A model generated the notes under the pieces. The model searched no databases and was not told the origin of the DNA. It saw only the letters and a list, made by a program, of their open reading frames with translations. From Floridanema evergladense (GTDB lineage: Bacteria > Cyanobacteriota > Cyanobacteriia > Cyanobacteriales > Aerosakkonemataceae): DNA of 64,000 bases. Location: NCBI RefSeq assembly GCF_041929205.1, contig NZ_JBHFNT010000046.1. The stretch is one strand, 5' to 3'. Both the position numbers and the translations under genes were made by a program. Positions 8,807-16,558 of the stretch are shown piece after piece; within the stretch, counting starts at the first letter, position 1, and each line of letters begins with the position of its first letter.

Positions 8807-9238
8807 ATGGAAACCAAGGAAACGCAACAAACAACCCCCACTGTAGAAGTTACCGTCGATCAAGGTGGCCCGATCATCACCAATACACCTGGTAGCACAT
8901 CTACCAGTCCAGTGCAAGAGTATTGGGATATTTTCGTCTCCTATTTGGCTAAATTACCAGATTATCTGGGTGACTTCTTCAGCACCTACCAAAAGCCCTT
9001 AATTACCCTCGGTTTGATTGTAGGCGCTTTTGTCACCGTCAAAGTCACTCTAGCCGTACTTGATGCACTGGATGATATTCCTCTACTCTCGCCTTTCTTT
9101 GAATTGGTGGGTATTGGTTACTCCGGTTGGTTTGTATACCGCTATTTACTCCGCGCCTCAAATCGTAAGGAGTTGGTTGACGAAATCAATGGCTTAAAAA
9201 ATCAAGTAGTCGGCGGAAATAAAACACCAAAACTCTAA
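8807..9238 (+). CDS. curT: CAAD-domain / CURT1-like thylakoid membrane protein
   Basis: A 143-aa protein with a Thr/Pro/Gly-rich N-terminus, an amphipathic segment (VQEYWDIFVSYLAKLPDYLGDFF), two hydrophobic helices (about residues 64-86 and 92-115, with the ELVGIGYSGWFVYRYLL motif) and a short basic C-terminal helix. This is the CAAD/CURT1 arrangement; cyanobacterial CurT shapes thylakoid edges. No aminoacyl-tRNA synthetase domain is attached, so it is the stand-alone form. A strong terminator follows. Confidence 0.88.
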   Translation: METKETQQTTPTVEVTVDQGGPIITNTPGSTSTSPVQEYWDIFVSYLAKLPDYLGDFFSTYQKPLITLGLIVGAFVTVKVTLAVLDALDDIPLLSPFFELVGIGYSGWFVYRYLLRASNRKELVDEINGLKNQVVGGNKTPKL

Positions 9239-9276
9239 TTAGGAATTAACCGCTTTTAGAGTTTTCTTAAATCCAA

Positions 9277-9320
9277 AACCAAAACGTCCGGGAGTTCTCG
9301 GACGTTTTAGTTTTACAGAA
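9277..9320 (+). terminator. Intrinsic terminator after curT
   Basis: The stem AAAACGTCCG (9281-9290) pairs with CGGACGTTTT (9299-9308) around an 8-nt loop. The stem extends four more pairs with one mismatch, and a TTTTA run follows. Confidence 0.85.
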
Positions 9321-9349
9321 ATTAACCATGTAGACGAGAACGGATGAGG

Positions 9350-9853
9350 TTACTCTAATCCCACCCCAGTTTTTGCTGAATTTTCTAACTGTTCTTTGCT
9401 CAAACTACTAACTTTTTGTTCAGAAAGAAGGCTGTGAATACTATCGAGTTGCTTATTGATTTTATCGATATCTCTATAAGCATTTCTTTCACTTAATAGA
9501 GATACTACGTATTGATTAAAACTGACTTCTTCTCGTTCAGCATTTTCTACTAACTGTTGATGTAAAGAGCGTGGCATTCGGAGTAAAACCCTTCCACTGT
9601 ACTGATTTTCTGTCGATGGCAAAGGAATATCATTACCCTGTTCGTAGACAGCTTCAATCCACAACTCACGGGCTTCTTCAATGTTGGACATTGCCTCATC
9701 AACTGTTTCCCCCTGAGTCATGCAACCAGGTAAGTCTTTAATCTCTATTACATATCCCACTTCTGGATCCGAATCGGGGTAAAGGGTAATAGGATATTTA
9801 AGACTTAGGTAAAATTCTAATGATTCCCGCTCAGTTTTCTTCTTCTTCGGCAT
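9350..9853 (-). CDS. HicB-family protein with ribbon-helix-helix domain (solitary)
   Basis: The N-terminal HicB fold (YPITLYPDSDPEVGYVIEIKDL, then PGCMTQGETVDEAMSNIEEA) is followed by an Arc/MetJ-like ribbon-helix-helix segment (GRVLLRMPRSLHQQLVENAE) and a short helical tail; 167 aa. HicB proteins are antitoxins that neutralise HicA and repress their own promoter. No HicA gene lies on either side, so this is an orphan. A ribosome binding site AAAGGA precedes the ATG with good spacing. An 18-bp near-palindrome sits just upstream. Confidence 0.85.
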   Translation of the reverse strand: MPKKKKTERESLEFYLSLKYPITLYPDSDPEVGYVIEIKDLPGCMTQGETVDEAMSNIEEARELWIEAVYEQGNDIPLPSTENQYSGRVLLRMPRSLHQQLVENAEREEVSFNQYVVSLLSERNAYRDIDKINKQLDSIHSLLSEQKVSSLSKEQLENSAKTGVGLE

Positions 9854-9867
9854 TCAAATCCTTTTAC

Positions 9868-9885
9868 GATATTATATATAGTATC
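9868..9885. promoter_or_regulatory. Candidate HicB operator palindrome
   Basis: GATATTATATATAGTATC differs from its own reverse complement at only two symmetric positions. It lies 15 bp upstream of the hicB ATG in AT-rich promoter DNA, as expected for autoregulation by a ribbon-helix-helix protein. Binding is inferred. Confidence 0.5.
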
Positions 9886-10030
9886 ATATACCAGCAAAAA
9901 AACTTGAATTGTTAGTTCTCCTTTACACAGCACTTGGCAAGATTGGGAAAATGAGCCTTTGGAGAGAACACTTCTCAGCAGTTCGATCGCAAATTAGTAG
10001 ATAAAGAAAAATAGCCAGGAAAAATTTAAA

Positions 10031-10810
10031 ATGAATGCCACAGAAACAACAGGGAAATTACCCGAACTTCCCGAAATGATGACAGAAATGGGTAAACTGG
10101 CAGCGCAAGCTGGAGAAGTGATGGCAAAGGCAGCATCAGAATTTATGACCATCGCCGCTTATAATGCCGATAAAACCGGAAAAGCTGCTATGGAAACAGC
10201 GACTATTCTCAGTGAAGTAGCAGGGAAACAAGGCTATGAGTTGATTGAAAAGAGTACCCAAACTGCTGGGGAAGCGGTTGCTGCTGTTTCGGATAACTGG
10301 TTAGTTAAAAATGTCAGTGGCTTTTTGAAGTTGGATTGGATCTTTGCTGGGGTGGATCGAGTTGACTTGGAAAAAGCAGCAGCAGCTGTGAAAAAATTGC
10401 AAGGGGAACATCCAGAAGAATCGCCTAGAGAAATCGCTCATCGGATTATAGTCGAAAAATCTACTTATGCTGGTGGTGTTGGTTTGGTTAGCAGTTTTGT
10501 CCCAGGAATAGCTTTGGCTTTGTTGGCGATCGATCTAGTCGCCACTACTAGACTACAATCCGAAATGATCCTGCAAATTGCCGCTGCTTATGGCTTAAAC
10601 TTACAAGAACCCGCACGTAGGGGAGAAGTATTGGCAATTTTTGGCTTGGCGATGGGTGGTAGTAACGCTGTGCGATTGGGTTTAGGTACTTTGCGAAATG
10701 TGCCGATCGTGGGAGCAGCCATTGGTGCTGGTACGAATACGGCTATGTTATACTCCTTGGGGTTAGCAGCTTGTCAGTTTTACGAAACTAAGCTTAAATC
10801 AGCAAACTAA
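10031..10810 (+). CDS. EcsC-like conserved cyanobacterial protein
   Basis: A 259-aa protein. The N-terminal third is Ala/Lys/Glu-rich and helical. The C-terminal two thirds resemble the EcsC family: AHRIIVEKSTYAGGVGLVSS, hydrophobic VPGIALALLAIDLVATT, QSEMILQIAAAYGL, then Gly-rich hydrophobic segments near residues 200-250. Family function is poorly known (named after Bacillus EcsC). Membrane association is plausible. The EcsC assignment is from motif resemblance. Confidence 0.7.
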   Translation: MNATETTGKLPELPEMMTEMGKLAAQAGEVMAKAASEFMTIAAYNADKTGKAAMETATILSEVAGKQGYELIEKSTQTAGEAVAAVSDNWLVKNVSGFLKLDWIFAGVDRVDLEKAAAAVKKLQGEHPEESPREIAHRIIVEKSTYAGGVGLVSSFVPGIALALLAIDLVATTRLQSEMILQIAAAYGLNLQEPARRGEVLAIFGLAMGGSNAVRLGLGTLRNVPIVGAAIGAGTNTAMLYSLGLAACQFYETKLKSAN

Positions 10811-10978
10811 CAGTAAATTCTCAATTAGTTTAATCGCTCCTTAGCTTTTAGAGTTGAGGATTGTTTGCGATCGCGATCGCATCTTGCAACTTGGTGAAAT
10901 CACAGAGTAATTTACAAGAATTTTCCATATTGGAAACGATCGTATGTTGAAAAACGGCATCCAGATGAGAAAAGAATC

Positions 10979-11089
10979 ATGAAAATTAAATTAACTATAA
11001 AATGGCTACTGGAAATAATAGCCTTACAATTTTTAGCCTTAAGCGCAGGTTGGTTACTTTTACTGTATTTTGTTAAATCCAATTGGTGA
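10979..11089 (+). CDS. Possible small single-pass membrane protein, 36 aa
   Basis: A short frame with basic N-terminus (MKIKLTIKWL), one hydrophobic helix (about residues 10-31) and a short KSNW tail. GAGAAA lies 8-13 bp upstream and could serve as a weak ribosome binding site. The positive-inside start and clean helix resemble real small membrane proteins, but AT-rich DNA can give such frames by chance. It matches none of the small photosystem or cytochrome b6f subunits I know. Confidence 0.3.
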   Translation: MKIKLTIKWLLEIIALQFLALSAGWLLLLYFVKSNW

Positions 11090-11173
11090 AGAGAAATTGA
11101 AATTGCCCAAATAGCTACCACTTGAAAGATACAAAGGCTATCCTAAGAAGCAACTCCTTTTACTAAAGCAACA

Positions 11174-11932
11174 ATGACTCATAAATTTAACTTGTCCTTG
11201 TGTCTGTTAACGAGTGCAATTTGGGCTAGTACTAGTATCCCCGTTGTTTTTTCCCAAACTCCCCCAGCGACTACTCAACAAGTTCCAGTCACTATCCCTC
11301 TTCCCGCACCAAGTTATAACAATGCGGCTTTGATTGCACAAGATTTGCCAACCGGGTTTAAAGAAATTCCCCCAGAATTAGCAAAAACAATTCAGACTCA
11401 ATTTGAAATTCTCAGCACTCAATTGTCAAAAGCCGGAATGAAGCCGGAAAAGTACTTTGCATTTGTAGACGAAAAGACTTTGCAAATAGTTGTTGGTTTT
11501 ACTGGTTTAATCTCGAATCCGTCAGATCAGGCAAATTTTGATTCGACTGTCAAACAACTGCAACAGCCAGAGTATCAGAAACAAATGATCGATGACATTA
11601 AGAAAAATATCAAGCCAGATCAAGCATTGAAAATTCTCGAATATGGTATGGTTCCTACTGTAAATAATAGTATTGCTGATACTTCTTCGGGAATGACTGT
11701 GGGAATTGATATGCAGGGGCAACTTTTACAGTTAGATTTAGCCGCTTTTCGGCGCAGTAATGTGGGAGCTTTTACTGCTATTATGTACCGCAAGGGCGAT
11801 CGACCAACTGTAAATTTAGATGATATTGCTCGTAAGTTAGATACTCGCATTGTGCAAACAGCGACGGGAACAATTCCTACTGGTACAACTAATACTCCAA
11901 TGGCTCCTTCGGGAACAACTCAAATGAAATAA
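11174..11932 (+). CDS. Exported hypothetical protein
   Basis: A 252-aa protein with a signal peptide (MTHKFNLSLCLLTSAIWAST, cleavage probably near VFSQ, residue 28). A Pro-rich linker follows, then a compact alpha/beta domain (LPTGFKEIPPELAKTIQ, and FAFVDEKTLQIVVGFTG). The Thr/Pro/Gly-rich tail is disordered. It looks like a periplasmic or lumenal cyanobacterial protein of unknown function. A perfect terminator follows 8 bp after the stop. Confidence 0.75.
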   Translation: MTHKFNLSLCLLTSAIWASTSIPVVFSQTPPATTQQVPVTIPLPAPSYNNAALIAQDLPTGFKEIPPELAKTIQTQFEILSTQLSKAGMKPEKYFAFVDEKTLQIVVGFTGLISNPSDQANFDSTVKQLQQPEYQKQMIDDIKKNIKPDQALKILEYGMVPTVNNSIADTSSGMTVGIDMQGQLLQLDLAAFRRSNVGAFTAIMYRKGDRPTVNLDDIARKLDTRIVQTATGTIPTGTTNTPMAPSGTTQMK

Positions 11933-11940
11933 TGGTCAAT

Positions 11941-11990
11941 AAAAATAGGTTTATGGCGATCGATACCTATGCCATAAACCTATTTTTCCT
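11941..11990 (+). terminator. Strong intrinsic terminator
   Basis: A perfect 17-bp stem: AAAAATAGGTTTATGGC (11941-11957) pairs with its reverse complement at 11971-11987 around a 13-nt loop, and the arm ends in a T run. It ends the exported-protein transcript and argues against any start of the next gene inside this segment. Confidence 0.92.
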
Positions 11991-12018
11991 ATTTTTATTA
12001 CCAAAAACCGAGAAGATT

Positions 12019-12894
12019 ATGTCCTCAATTTACTATCGTTTTATTCGTGGCAAATTTGTAATTGTTGGTAAAGAGCCAGATGGCGATTCGGTAAGATTTG
12101 TAGCGGATAAACCAGATTTTTACCGAGAGCTTTATCGGTCTTATCGAATTAAACCTTCTCGCAATGATGGCAGCGTACAATTAAGATTAGAAGCTATAGA
12201 TGCGCCGGAAACTCATTATGGTAAGTTTGCCCAACCTTTGGGGAAAGAAGCACGCGATCGCTTTTTGCAATGGATTGGTTTTACCGATATTCAATACAAA
12301 GGCGATCGAGTAACTGATTCTAATCCAAAAACAGTATCAGGTGCAATCCTTACCAAAGCTGCTGATGTTAATGGTCGTCCTATTAGTTATCTTATCTTAG
12401 AAGATGCAAATTTTGATGACGGAGAATGGATAAAAGTAGACGAGCAATTATTAGAAAAAACCGCCAATTTTTATCTACTTTCTCAAGGAACTGCTTACTA
12501 TACAGTTTACACTTCTACTCCACTGTTACATCGACAGTTTTTTCGGCAAACAGCCAGAAAAGCAGAACAACAAAATTTAGGAGTTTGGGAAAAAGATGCC
12601 ACTAGTGAATTTGTTTTAGAAGAATTTGAAGATATTGGCCCGGAAGGACAATTAATTTTACCTAAGCTTTTTCGGCGTTGTATAGATTATTTAAAATCTC
12701 AAAGTGAAGGATTTCGAGGTAATCTACAAGACTGGTTAATTGGTACTTCAGAAATGGTTTCTCGCAATGAAAACGATCGCTTATTAATTAATGATTCTTG
12801 GCCTGAATTGCGCCTAAGTGACATAATTGAACAACGTAATCGTCGCATTGTATTTACGGCTGATTTGTTGGATATCACATTTTTAGAAAAATGA
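12019..12894 (+). CDS. Staphylococcal-nuclease-like (SNase/TNase) protein
   Basis: About 291 aa from ATG 12019 (MSSIYYRFIRGKFVIV). Motifs of the SNase OB-fold are PDGDSVRF, VQLRLEAIDAPETHYG and PLGKEARDRF, with the later Arg in QFFRQTARKAEQQNLGVWE. SNase-type enzymes are Ca-dependent phosphodiesterases. No signal peptide is seen from this start, so it may be cytoplasmic. A longer frame upstream (from 11932) would run through the terminator hairpin and is rejected. The C-terminal about 100 residues are extra to the nuclease core. Confidence 0.78.
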   Translation: MSSIYYRFIRGKFVIVGKEPDGDSVRFVADKPDFYRELYRSYRIKPSRNDGSVQLRLEAIDAPETHYGKFAQPLGKEARDRFLQWIGFTDIQYKGDRVTDSNPKTVSGAILTKAADVNGRPISYLILEDANFDDGEWIKVDEQLLEKTANFYLLSQGTAYYTVYTSTPLLHRQFFRQTARKAEQQNLGVWEKDATSEFVLEEFEDIGPEGQLILPKLFRRCIDYLKSQSEGFRGNLQDWLIGTSEMVSRNENDRLLINDSWPELRLSDIIEQRNRRIVFTADLLDITFLEK

Positions 12895-12975
12895 AGGATT
12901 TCTTAATAACTGCTCAGGTGAAAAAGCTTTTTTCCAGAGTTACAATAAAGTTATCCGAATTTGGCTAGACCAAAG

Positions 12976-13818
12976 ATGGAATATATTTTTGTGATTTTAA
13001 TAATTCTGGCTACTTTAGCTGTTTCGGGTTTAAAATTAGACCGCGAGTATCAACGCGGTGTGATCTTTCGGTTGGGCAGAAGTAAAGGAGTGATGGGGCC
13101 AGGAATGTACTGGATTATCCCCATTATTGACCAAAAAGCCCAAGTAGATATTCGCACCAAAACTGTAGATATTGAACCCCAAGAAACGGTAACATCTGAT
13201 AGCGTGACAATTCGCGTCAATGCAGTGCTTTATTACCGAATTATTGATCCAATGAAAGCCATTACTAAAGTCGAAAATTACCAAATGGCAGTTTATCAAA
13301 TAGCTTTGACGACTTTAAGAAATGTGGTGGGTCAAAATATCTTAGATGATGTGTTGCAAAATCGGAATAAGATTAGTAATAAGGTAAAGGAAATAGTTGA
13401 CGACATCACCGAACCTTGGGGAATTGTGATCGAACGAGTGGAAATGAAAGATGTAGAAATTCCCTCAACAATGCAAAGGGCGATGGCGAAGGAAGCGGAA
13501 GCTATTCGGGAAAAACGCGCCCGCATCATTAAAGCGGAGGCGGAAAAAGAAGCATCGATTAAATTAGCAGAAGCTTCCCAAAATATTGCCGCAAATCCCG
13601 CAGCTTTGGAATTACGAAGGCTGCAAATGCTCTCAGAAATTGGGGCAGAAAACAACACAACCACAATTATTATGTTGCCTTCAGATGTAGTGCAAGCTGC
13701 TAAGAATTTGTCAGCAATTTTGCCCAATAGACATGAACAGGAGGCAAATTCTTTGCAGCCAAAAGAAGTTTTTACATCTGAGAAAGTTGCGGAGGACGAC
13801 CTCTTAAACCCGTCATAA
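12976..13818 (+). CDS. Slipin / stomatin-like SPFH protein
   Basis: About 280 aa. An N-terminal membrane helix (EYIFVILIILATLAVSGLKL) is followed by the SPFH domain: EYQRGVIFRLGR, GPGMYWIIPIIDQ, VDIRTKTVDI, then VNAVLYYRI and the coiled REKRARIIKAEAEKEAS segment. This is the bacterial slipin pattern: an oligomeric membrane-scaffold protein. ATG 12976 is preferred to the TTG at 12961. No NfeD-type protease gene is adjacent. Its 3' end overlaps the convergent hydroxylase gene by 47 bp. Confidence 0.9.
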   Translation: MEYIFVILIILATLAVSGLKLDREYQRGVIFRLGRSKGVMGPGMYWIIPIIDQKAQVDIRTKTVDIEPQETVTSDSVTIRVNAVLYYRIIDPMKAITKVENYQMAVYQIALTTLRNVVGQNILDDVLQNRNKISNKVKEIVDDITEPWGIVIERVEMKDVEIPSTMQRAMAKEAEAIREKRARIIKAEAEKEASIKLAEASQNIAANPAALELRRLQMLSEIGAENNTTTIIMLPSDVVQAAKNLSAILPNRHEQEANSLQPKEVFTSEKVAEDDLLNPS

Positions 13819-14998
13819 GTTGTAGGGCATACTTTTTAATAGGGGTGATGTTGCGTAACATCCATAAACCGAAACGGCGGATAAAAATCAAAGGTAAAAA
13901 CTGATTAGAAAATGTTCGGTTTAAGAAATCAGTAAATCCCAAAATTACCCAATTTTCTCGTTTGCGCCAATTTTCGTAACGTTTGAGGACTTGGATGTTA
14001 CCAATATCTTCGCCTTTTTGTTGAGCAGTTTTGAGAATTTGGGCGAGGGCAGCTGCGTCACGAATGCCTAAATTCATGCCTTGTCCGGCGACGGGATGAC
14101 AACCATGAGCAGCGTCACCAATTAAAGCTAATCTGGGTAAAGTGTAGCGATCGCTCTGCATTAACTGTACTGGAAAAATGTAGCGATCGCCCAACAATTC
14201 CAACTTACCAAACTTGCCACCCGTGTAATATTCCAACTTCTGCAAAAACTCGGTTTCATCTAATTCTTGCATAGCTTTAGCATCTGCGTGAGGCCAAGTC
14301 CAAACAATTTGAAATCTATTATCTGTTAACGGCAAAACTCCCATCGGACCGCTAGGCCAAAAACGCTCGTAAGCTACATTATTGTGAGGTTTTTCTGGTT
14401 TAATGGTAGCTATCAGGCAAGATTGCCAATAACGCCAACCCTGAGTTTTAATTCCCGCAGCTTGACGAATGCGAGATTTTGCCCCATCAGCACCCACAAG
14501 TAAGCGAGTTTTAATTGTTTGCAATTCGCCATTTAAGCGCAATTGAATTTCCACAAAATCTGGTTGATAATCTGCTTTTAATACTTCTGCCGGACAAAGA
14601 TAGGAAACATTCGGACAAGTTTGTAAAAAGTCCTGCAAAGCTGTTAATAAAACACGGTGTTCCGCAGCATATCCGAGTCTATCTGTTGCCAATTCTGGGG
14701 GATGAAATTGGACGATTTTGGGATAGTCAGCATCAGATAATTGAATTTGCTTAAAACTAGTAATTTGCGGTTCTATTTTGTCCCAAATGCCAATTCCCTG
14801 AAAAATACGTCCTGAAAGCAGGGAAATGGCGTAAGCGCGTCCTTTGGCGACGGAGACAGACTCGACTTGTGCTTCAATTAACGCCACACTAAGTCCAGAA
14901 TCTTTTAAAGCAGCGGCGAGGGTAGCGCCGACAATACCACCACCGACGATTGCTAAGTCGTAGTCTAGTTTAGTTTTAGATGTTGCGTTTAGTGACAT
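13772..14998 (-). CDS. UbiH-family FAD-dependent hydroxylase
   Basis: About 408 aa from ATG 14998 (MSLNATSKTKLDYDLAIVGGG). It has the GxGxxG FAD motif in AIVGGGIVGATLAAAL, the central LLVGADGAKSRIRQAAG (DG motif) and the C-terminal LALIGDAAHGCHPVAGQGMNLGI (GD motif). This is the UbiH/UbiF/VisC monooxygenase family; in cyanobacteria homologues may hydroxylate prenylquinone precursors, which is inferred here. The frame extends to 15070, but the extra residues are not family-like. Convergent overlap with the slipin gene. Confidence 0.87.
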   Translation of the reverse strand: MSLNATSKTKLDYDLAIVGGGIVGATLAAALKDSGLSVALIEAQVESVSVAKGRAYAISLLSGRIFQGIGIWDKIEPQITSFKQIQLSDADYPKIVQFHPPELATDRLGYAAEHRVLLTALQDFLQTCPNVSYLCPAEVLKADYQPDFVEIQLRLNGELQTIKTRLLVGADGAKSRIRQAAGIKTQGWRYWQSCLIATIKPEKPHNNVAYERFWPSGPMGVLPLTDNRFQIVWTWPHADAKAMQELDETEFLQKLEYYTGGKFGKLELLGDRYIFPVQLMQSDRYTLPRLALIGDAAHGCHPVAGQGMNLGIRDAAALAQILKTAQQKGEDIGNIQVLKRYENWRKRENWVILGFTDFLNRTFSNQFLPLIFIRRFGLWMLRNITPIKKYALQLMTGLRGRPPQLSQM

Positions 14999-15105
14999 TC
15001 TTAAGTTAGTTGGTCTTGTGCGATCGATTTTATCTATCTTTATTGTTAAGGTTTGGGCAAATCTTTTCAATATTGGGTTTCTTGGATTGTTGTAACTACT
15101 ACGAA

Positions 15106-15123
15106 TATATCAGATATGATATA
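15106..15123. promoter_or_regulatory. Candidate operator of higBA
   Basis: A perfect inverted repeat TATATCA-GATA-TGATATA lies 10 bp upstream of the higB start, in AT-rich DNA that would also hold the promoter. Autorepression by the HigA antitoxin is inferred. Confidence 0.6.
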
Positions 15124-15132
15124 AATATCCAC

Positions 15133-15474
15133 ATGGACGAAACTGATAAGCCTTTAGTTTGGTTACACGGGGAGGTCAAAACACCTCCTTTCAGTCAGGA
15201 AGCACGAATAGAGGCAGGTGTATTGCTCAGACGATTGCAGCAGGGCGAAAACTTAGGACTACCTCACTCAAGACCGATGCCCAGTATAGGGACACATTGC
15301 CATGAACTACGGATTCGAGACACAGACAAAAATTGGCGAATTATTTATCGCATTGATGAAGATGCAATTCTGATCTTAGAAGTCTTTAACAAAACAACTA
15401 GAGCAACACCAACCAGTGTAATTGATACCTGCAAAAAACGAATCAACCAATACAATAAAGATACACAGGATTAA
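15133..15474 (+). CDS. higB: HigB/RelE-like toxin
   Basis: A 113-aa protein of the phage Gp49/HigB-like toxin group: VWLHGEVKTPPFSQEARIEAG, LRRLQQGENLGLPHSRPMP, HELRIRDTDKNWRIIYRI, and ILEVFNKTTRATP. Family toxins are ribosome-dependent mRNA endonucleases. ATG 15133 is chosen because the operator palindrome lies just upstream and the earlier residues of the frame are not toxin-like. The antitoxin follows with a 4-bp gap, giving the toxin-first order of higBA. Confidence 0.85.
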   Translation: MDETDKPLVWLHGEVKTPPFSQEARIEAGVLLRRLQQGENLGLPHSRPMPSIGTHCHELRIRDTDKNWRIIYRIDEDAILILEVFNKTTRATPTSVIDTCKKRINQYNKDTQD

Positions 15475-15478
15475 GATT

Positions 15479-15793
15479 ATGGAAGAAGCTAAAAGAAAAC
15501 GTTTAGAAGAAAAAGGCTGGAAAGTTGGCACTGTTTCCGATTTTTTAAGTCTTACTCCTGAAGAAACTGCACTCATTGAAATTAAGTTGGCTCTGAGTCG
15601 TCATTTAAAAGAACGGAGACAAAAATTAATGACGCAAACAGAATTGGCAGAGAAATTGCACTCAAGTCAACCGCGAATAGCTAAAGCAGAAAATGGTGAT
15701 GCTTCTGTTTCTATGGAATTGCTGATTCGGGCAATATTGGCAACAGGTGCCACCCCTCAAGAAATTGGACAAATCATTGCACAAGTTGGTTAA
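15479..15793 (+). CDS. higA: HigA/XRE-family antitoxin
   Basis: A 104-aa protein with a Cro/C1-type helix-turn-helix: ALSRHLKERRQKLMTQTELAEKL, then SSQPRIAKAE and SVSMELLIRAILATGATPQE. It should bind and inactivate HigB and repress the operon. It starts 4 bp after the higB stop. Confidence 0.88.
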   Translation: MEEAKRKRLEEKGWKVGTVSDFLSLTPEETALIEIKLALSRHLKERRQKLMTQTELAEKLHSSQPRIAKAENGDASVSMELLIRAILATGATPQEIGQIIAQVG

Positions 15794-15854
15794 CGGAATA
15801 CTAATAACAGGCATGGGTAAATAAAGTCTTGAACCAGATCGAAATTAACAAGAA

Positions 15855-15986
15855 TTAGGCAATTTGAAACGTTCTCGGTTCAGGTATAGATTCACCTTCT
15901 GCTTGCCAAGTTTCTAAGTACATTTCAATAACTTCTTCGCCGTTATGAATTGCTTCCTCACGAGTTTTGCCATGAGTACAAGGCAT
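15855..15986 (-). pseudogene. HicB-like antitoxin remnant (N-terminus lost)
   Basis: The frame reads MPCTHGKTREEAIHNGEEVI, then EMYLETWQAEGESIPEPRTF. This is the typical second half of a HicB fold (THGKTREEA, GESIPEP). Upstream in frame, YGCGKYILVV would be the preceding strand, but no usable start codon exists before a TGA inside the end of the next gene. So the first about 20 residues are missing, or start at ATG 15986 as a 43-aa stub. No HicA is adjacent. Confidence 0.6.
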
Positions 15987-16018
15987 CACAACTAAGATGT
16001 ATTTGCCACAACCATAAC

Positions 16019-16513
16019 TTATTTGATAAATGCCAATAGATCAAACTCTTGACGAATGTCTAAAAGAGAGCGATCGAGCAAAGGTTCAAATTCCAAAAAA
16101 GGTACTCGTTTTTCGCGGTTGCGAGTCTTAAACCAGATAGAGATTAGTTCTGGAATTAGTGGAGGAAGAACCTTAAAAATTGCTCCATAAAGCCAAAGTA
16201 CACCTTTTTCTTTAATCATGTCATCGTACATAATATCAATCACTTGCTTATTCCTTTTTCTCATCTCCCGAAAGCGCTCAAAAGTACATTCACTTGTCCA
16301 CCAGAATAGGGGCAAAATTTTTAGCTCATCATACATACCTGTATCACAGCCATATATAACATGACCAACATCATGTGCAAGCAAGATTTTGGCAAATTCG
16401 GGCGGCTGAGTATCGGGGGGAGTGATGTGAGGATTAAGCGCGTAGTATTCCGCTAAACCTTGTCGAAGGGTTTGAGTGCTGTCTTTGTTTGCGTAACGAG
16501 TTAATTGATTCAT
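16019..16513 (-). CDS. Coq4-like protein
   Basis: A 164-aa protein. The metal-binding motif HDxxHx11E typical of the Coq4 family is complete: H47-D48-V-G-H51, eleven residues, then E63. It is followed by FWWTSECTFERFREMRKRNKQ and a hydrophobic stretch. Eukaryotic Coq4 acts in ubiquinone synthesis; cyanobacteria use plastoquinone, so the substrate here is unknown, probably a prenyl-type compound. It is divergent from a TetR regulator across 45 bp holding a palindrome, so it is probably the regulated gene. Confidence 0.72.
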   Translation of the reverse strand: MNQLTRYANKDSTQTLRQGLAEYYALNPHITPPDTQPPEFAKILLAHDVGHVIYGCDTGMYDELKILPLFWWTSECTFERFREMRKRNKQVIDIMYDDMIKEKGVLWLYGAIFKVLPPLIPELISIWFKTRNREKRVPFLEFEPLLDRSLLDIRQEFDLLAFIK

Positions 16514-16522
16514 ATTATATTT

Positions 16523-16540
16523 CGATACGGTGTGGTATCG
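16523..16540. promoter_or_regulatory. Candidate TetR operator
   Basis: CGATAC-GGTGTG-GTATCG is a perfect 6-bp inverted repeat with a 6-bp centre. It sits midway in the 45-bp gap between the Coq4-like and TetR genes, placed to control both. Confidence 0.65.
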
Positions 16541-16558
16541 TAAATTATAATAGCACGT

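Noticed and set aside
10868..10881. Overlapping HIP1 octamers as a special regulatory site
   Set aside because: HIP1 is very frequent throughout this genome, so two overlapping copies are not notable on their own.
11932..12018. Extended N-terminus of the SNase-like protein
   Set aside because: It overlaps a perfect terminator hairpin and lacks nuclease-family residues.
12961..12975. TTG start for the slipin gene
   Set aside because: ATG 12976 starts directly at the hydrophobic N-terminal helix as in homologues.
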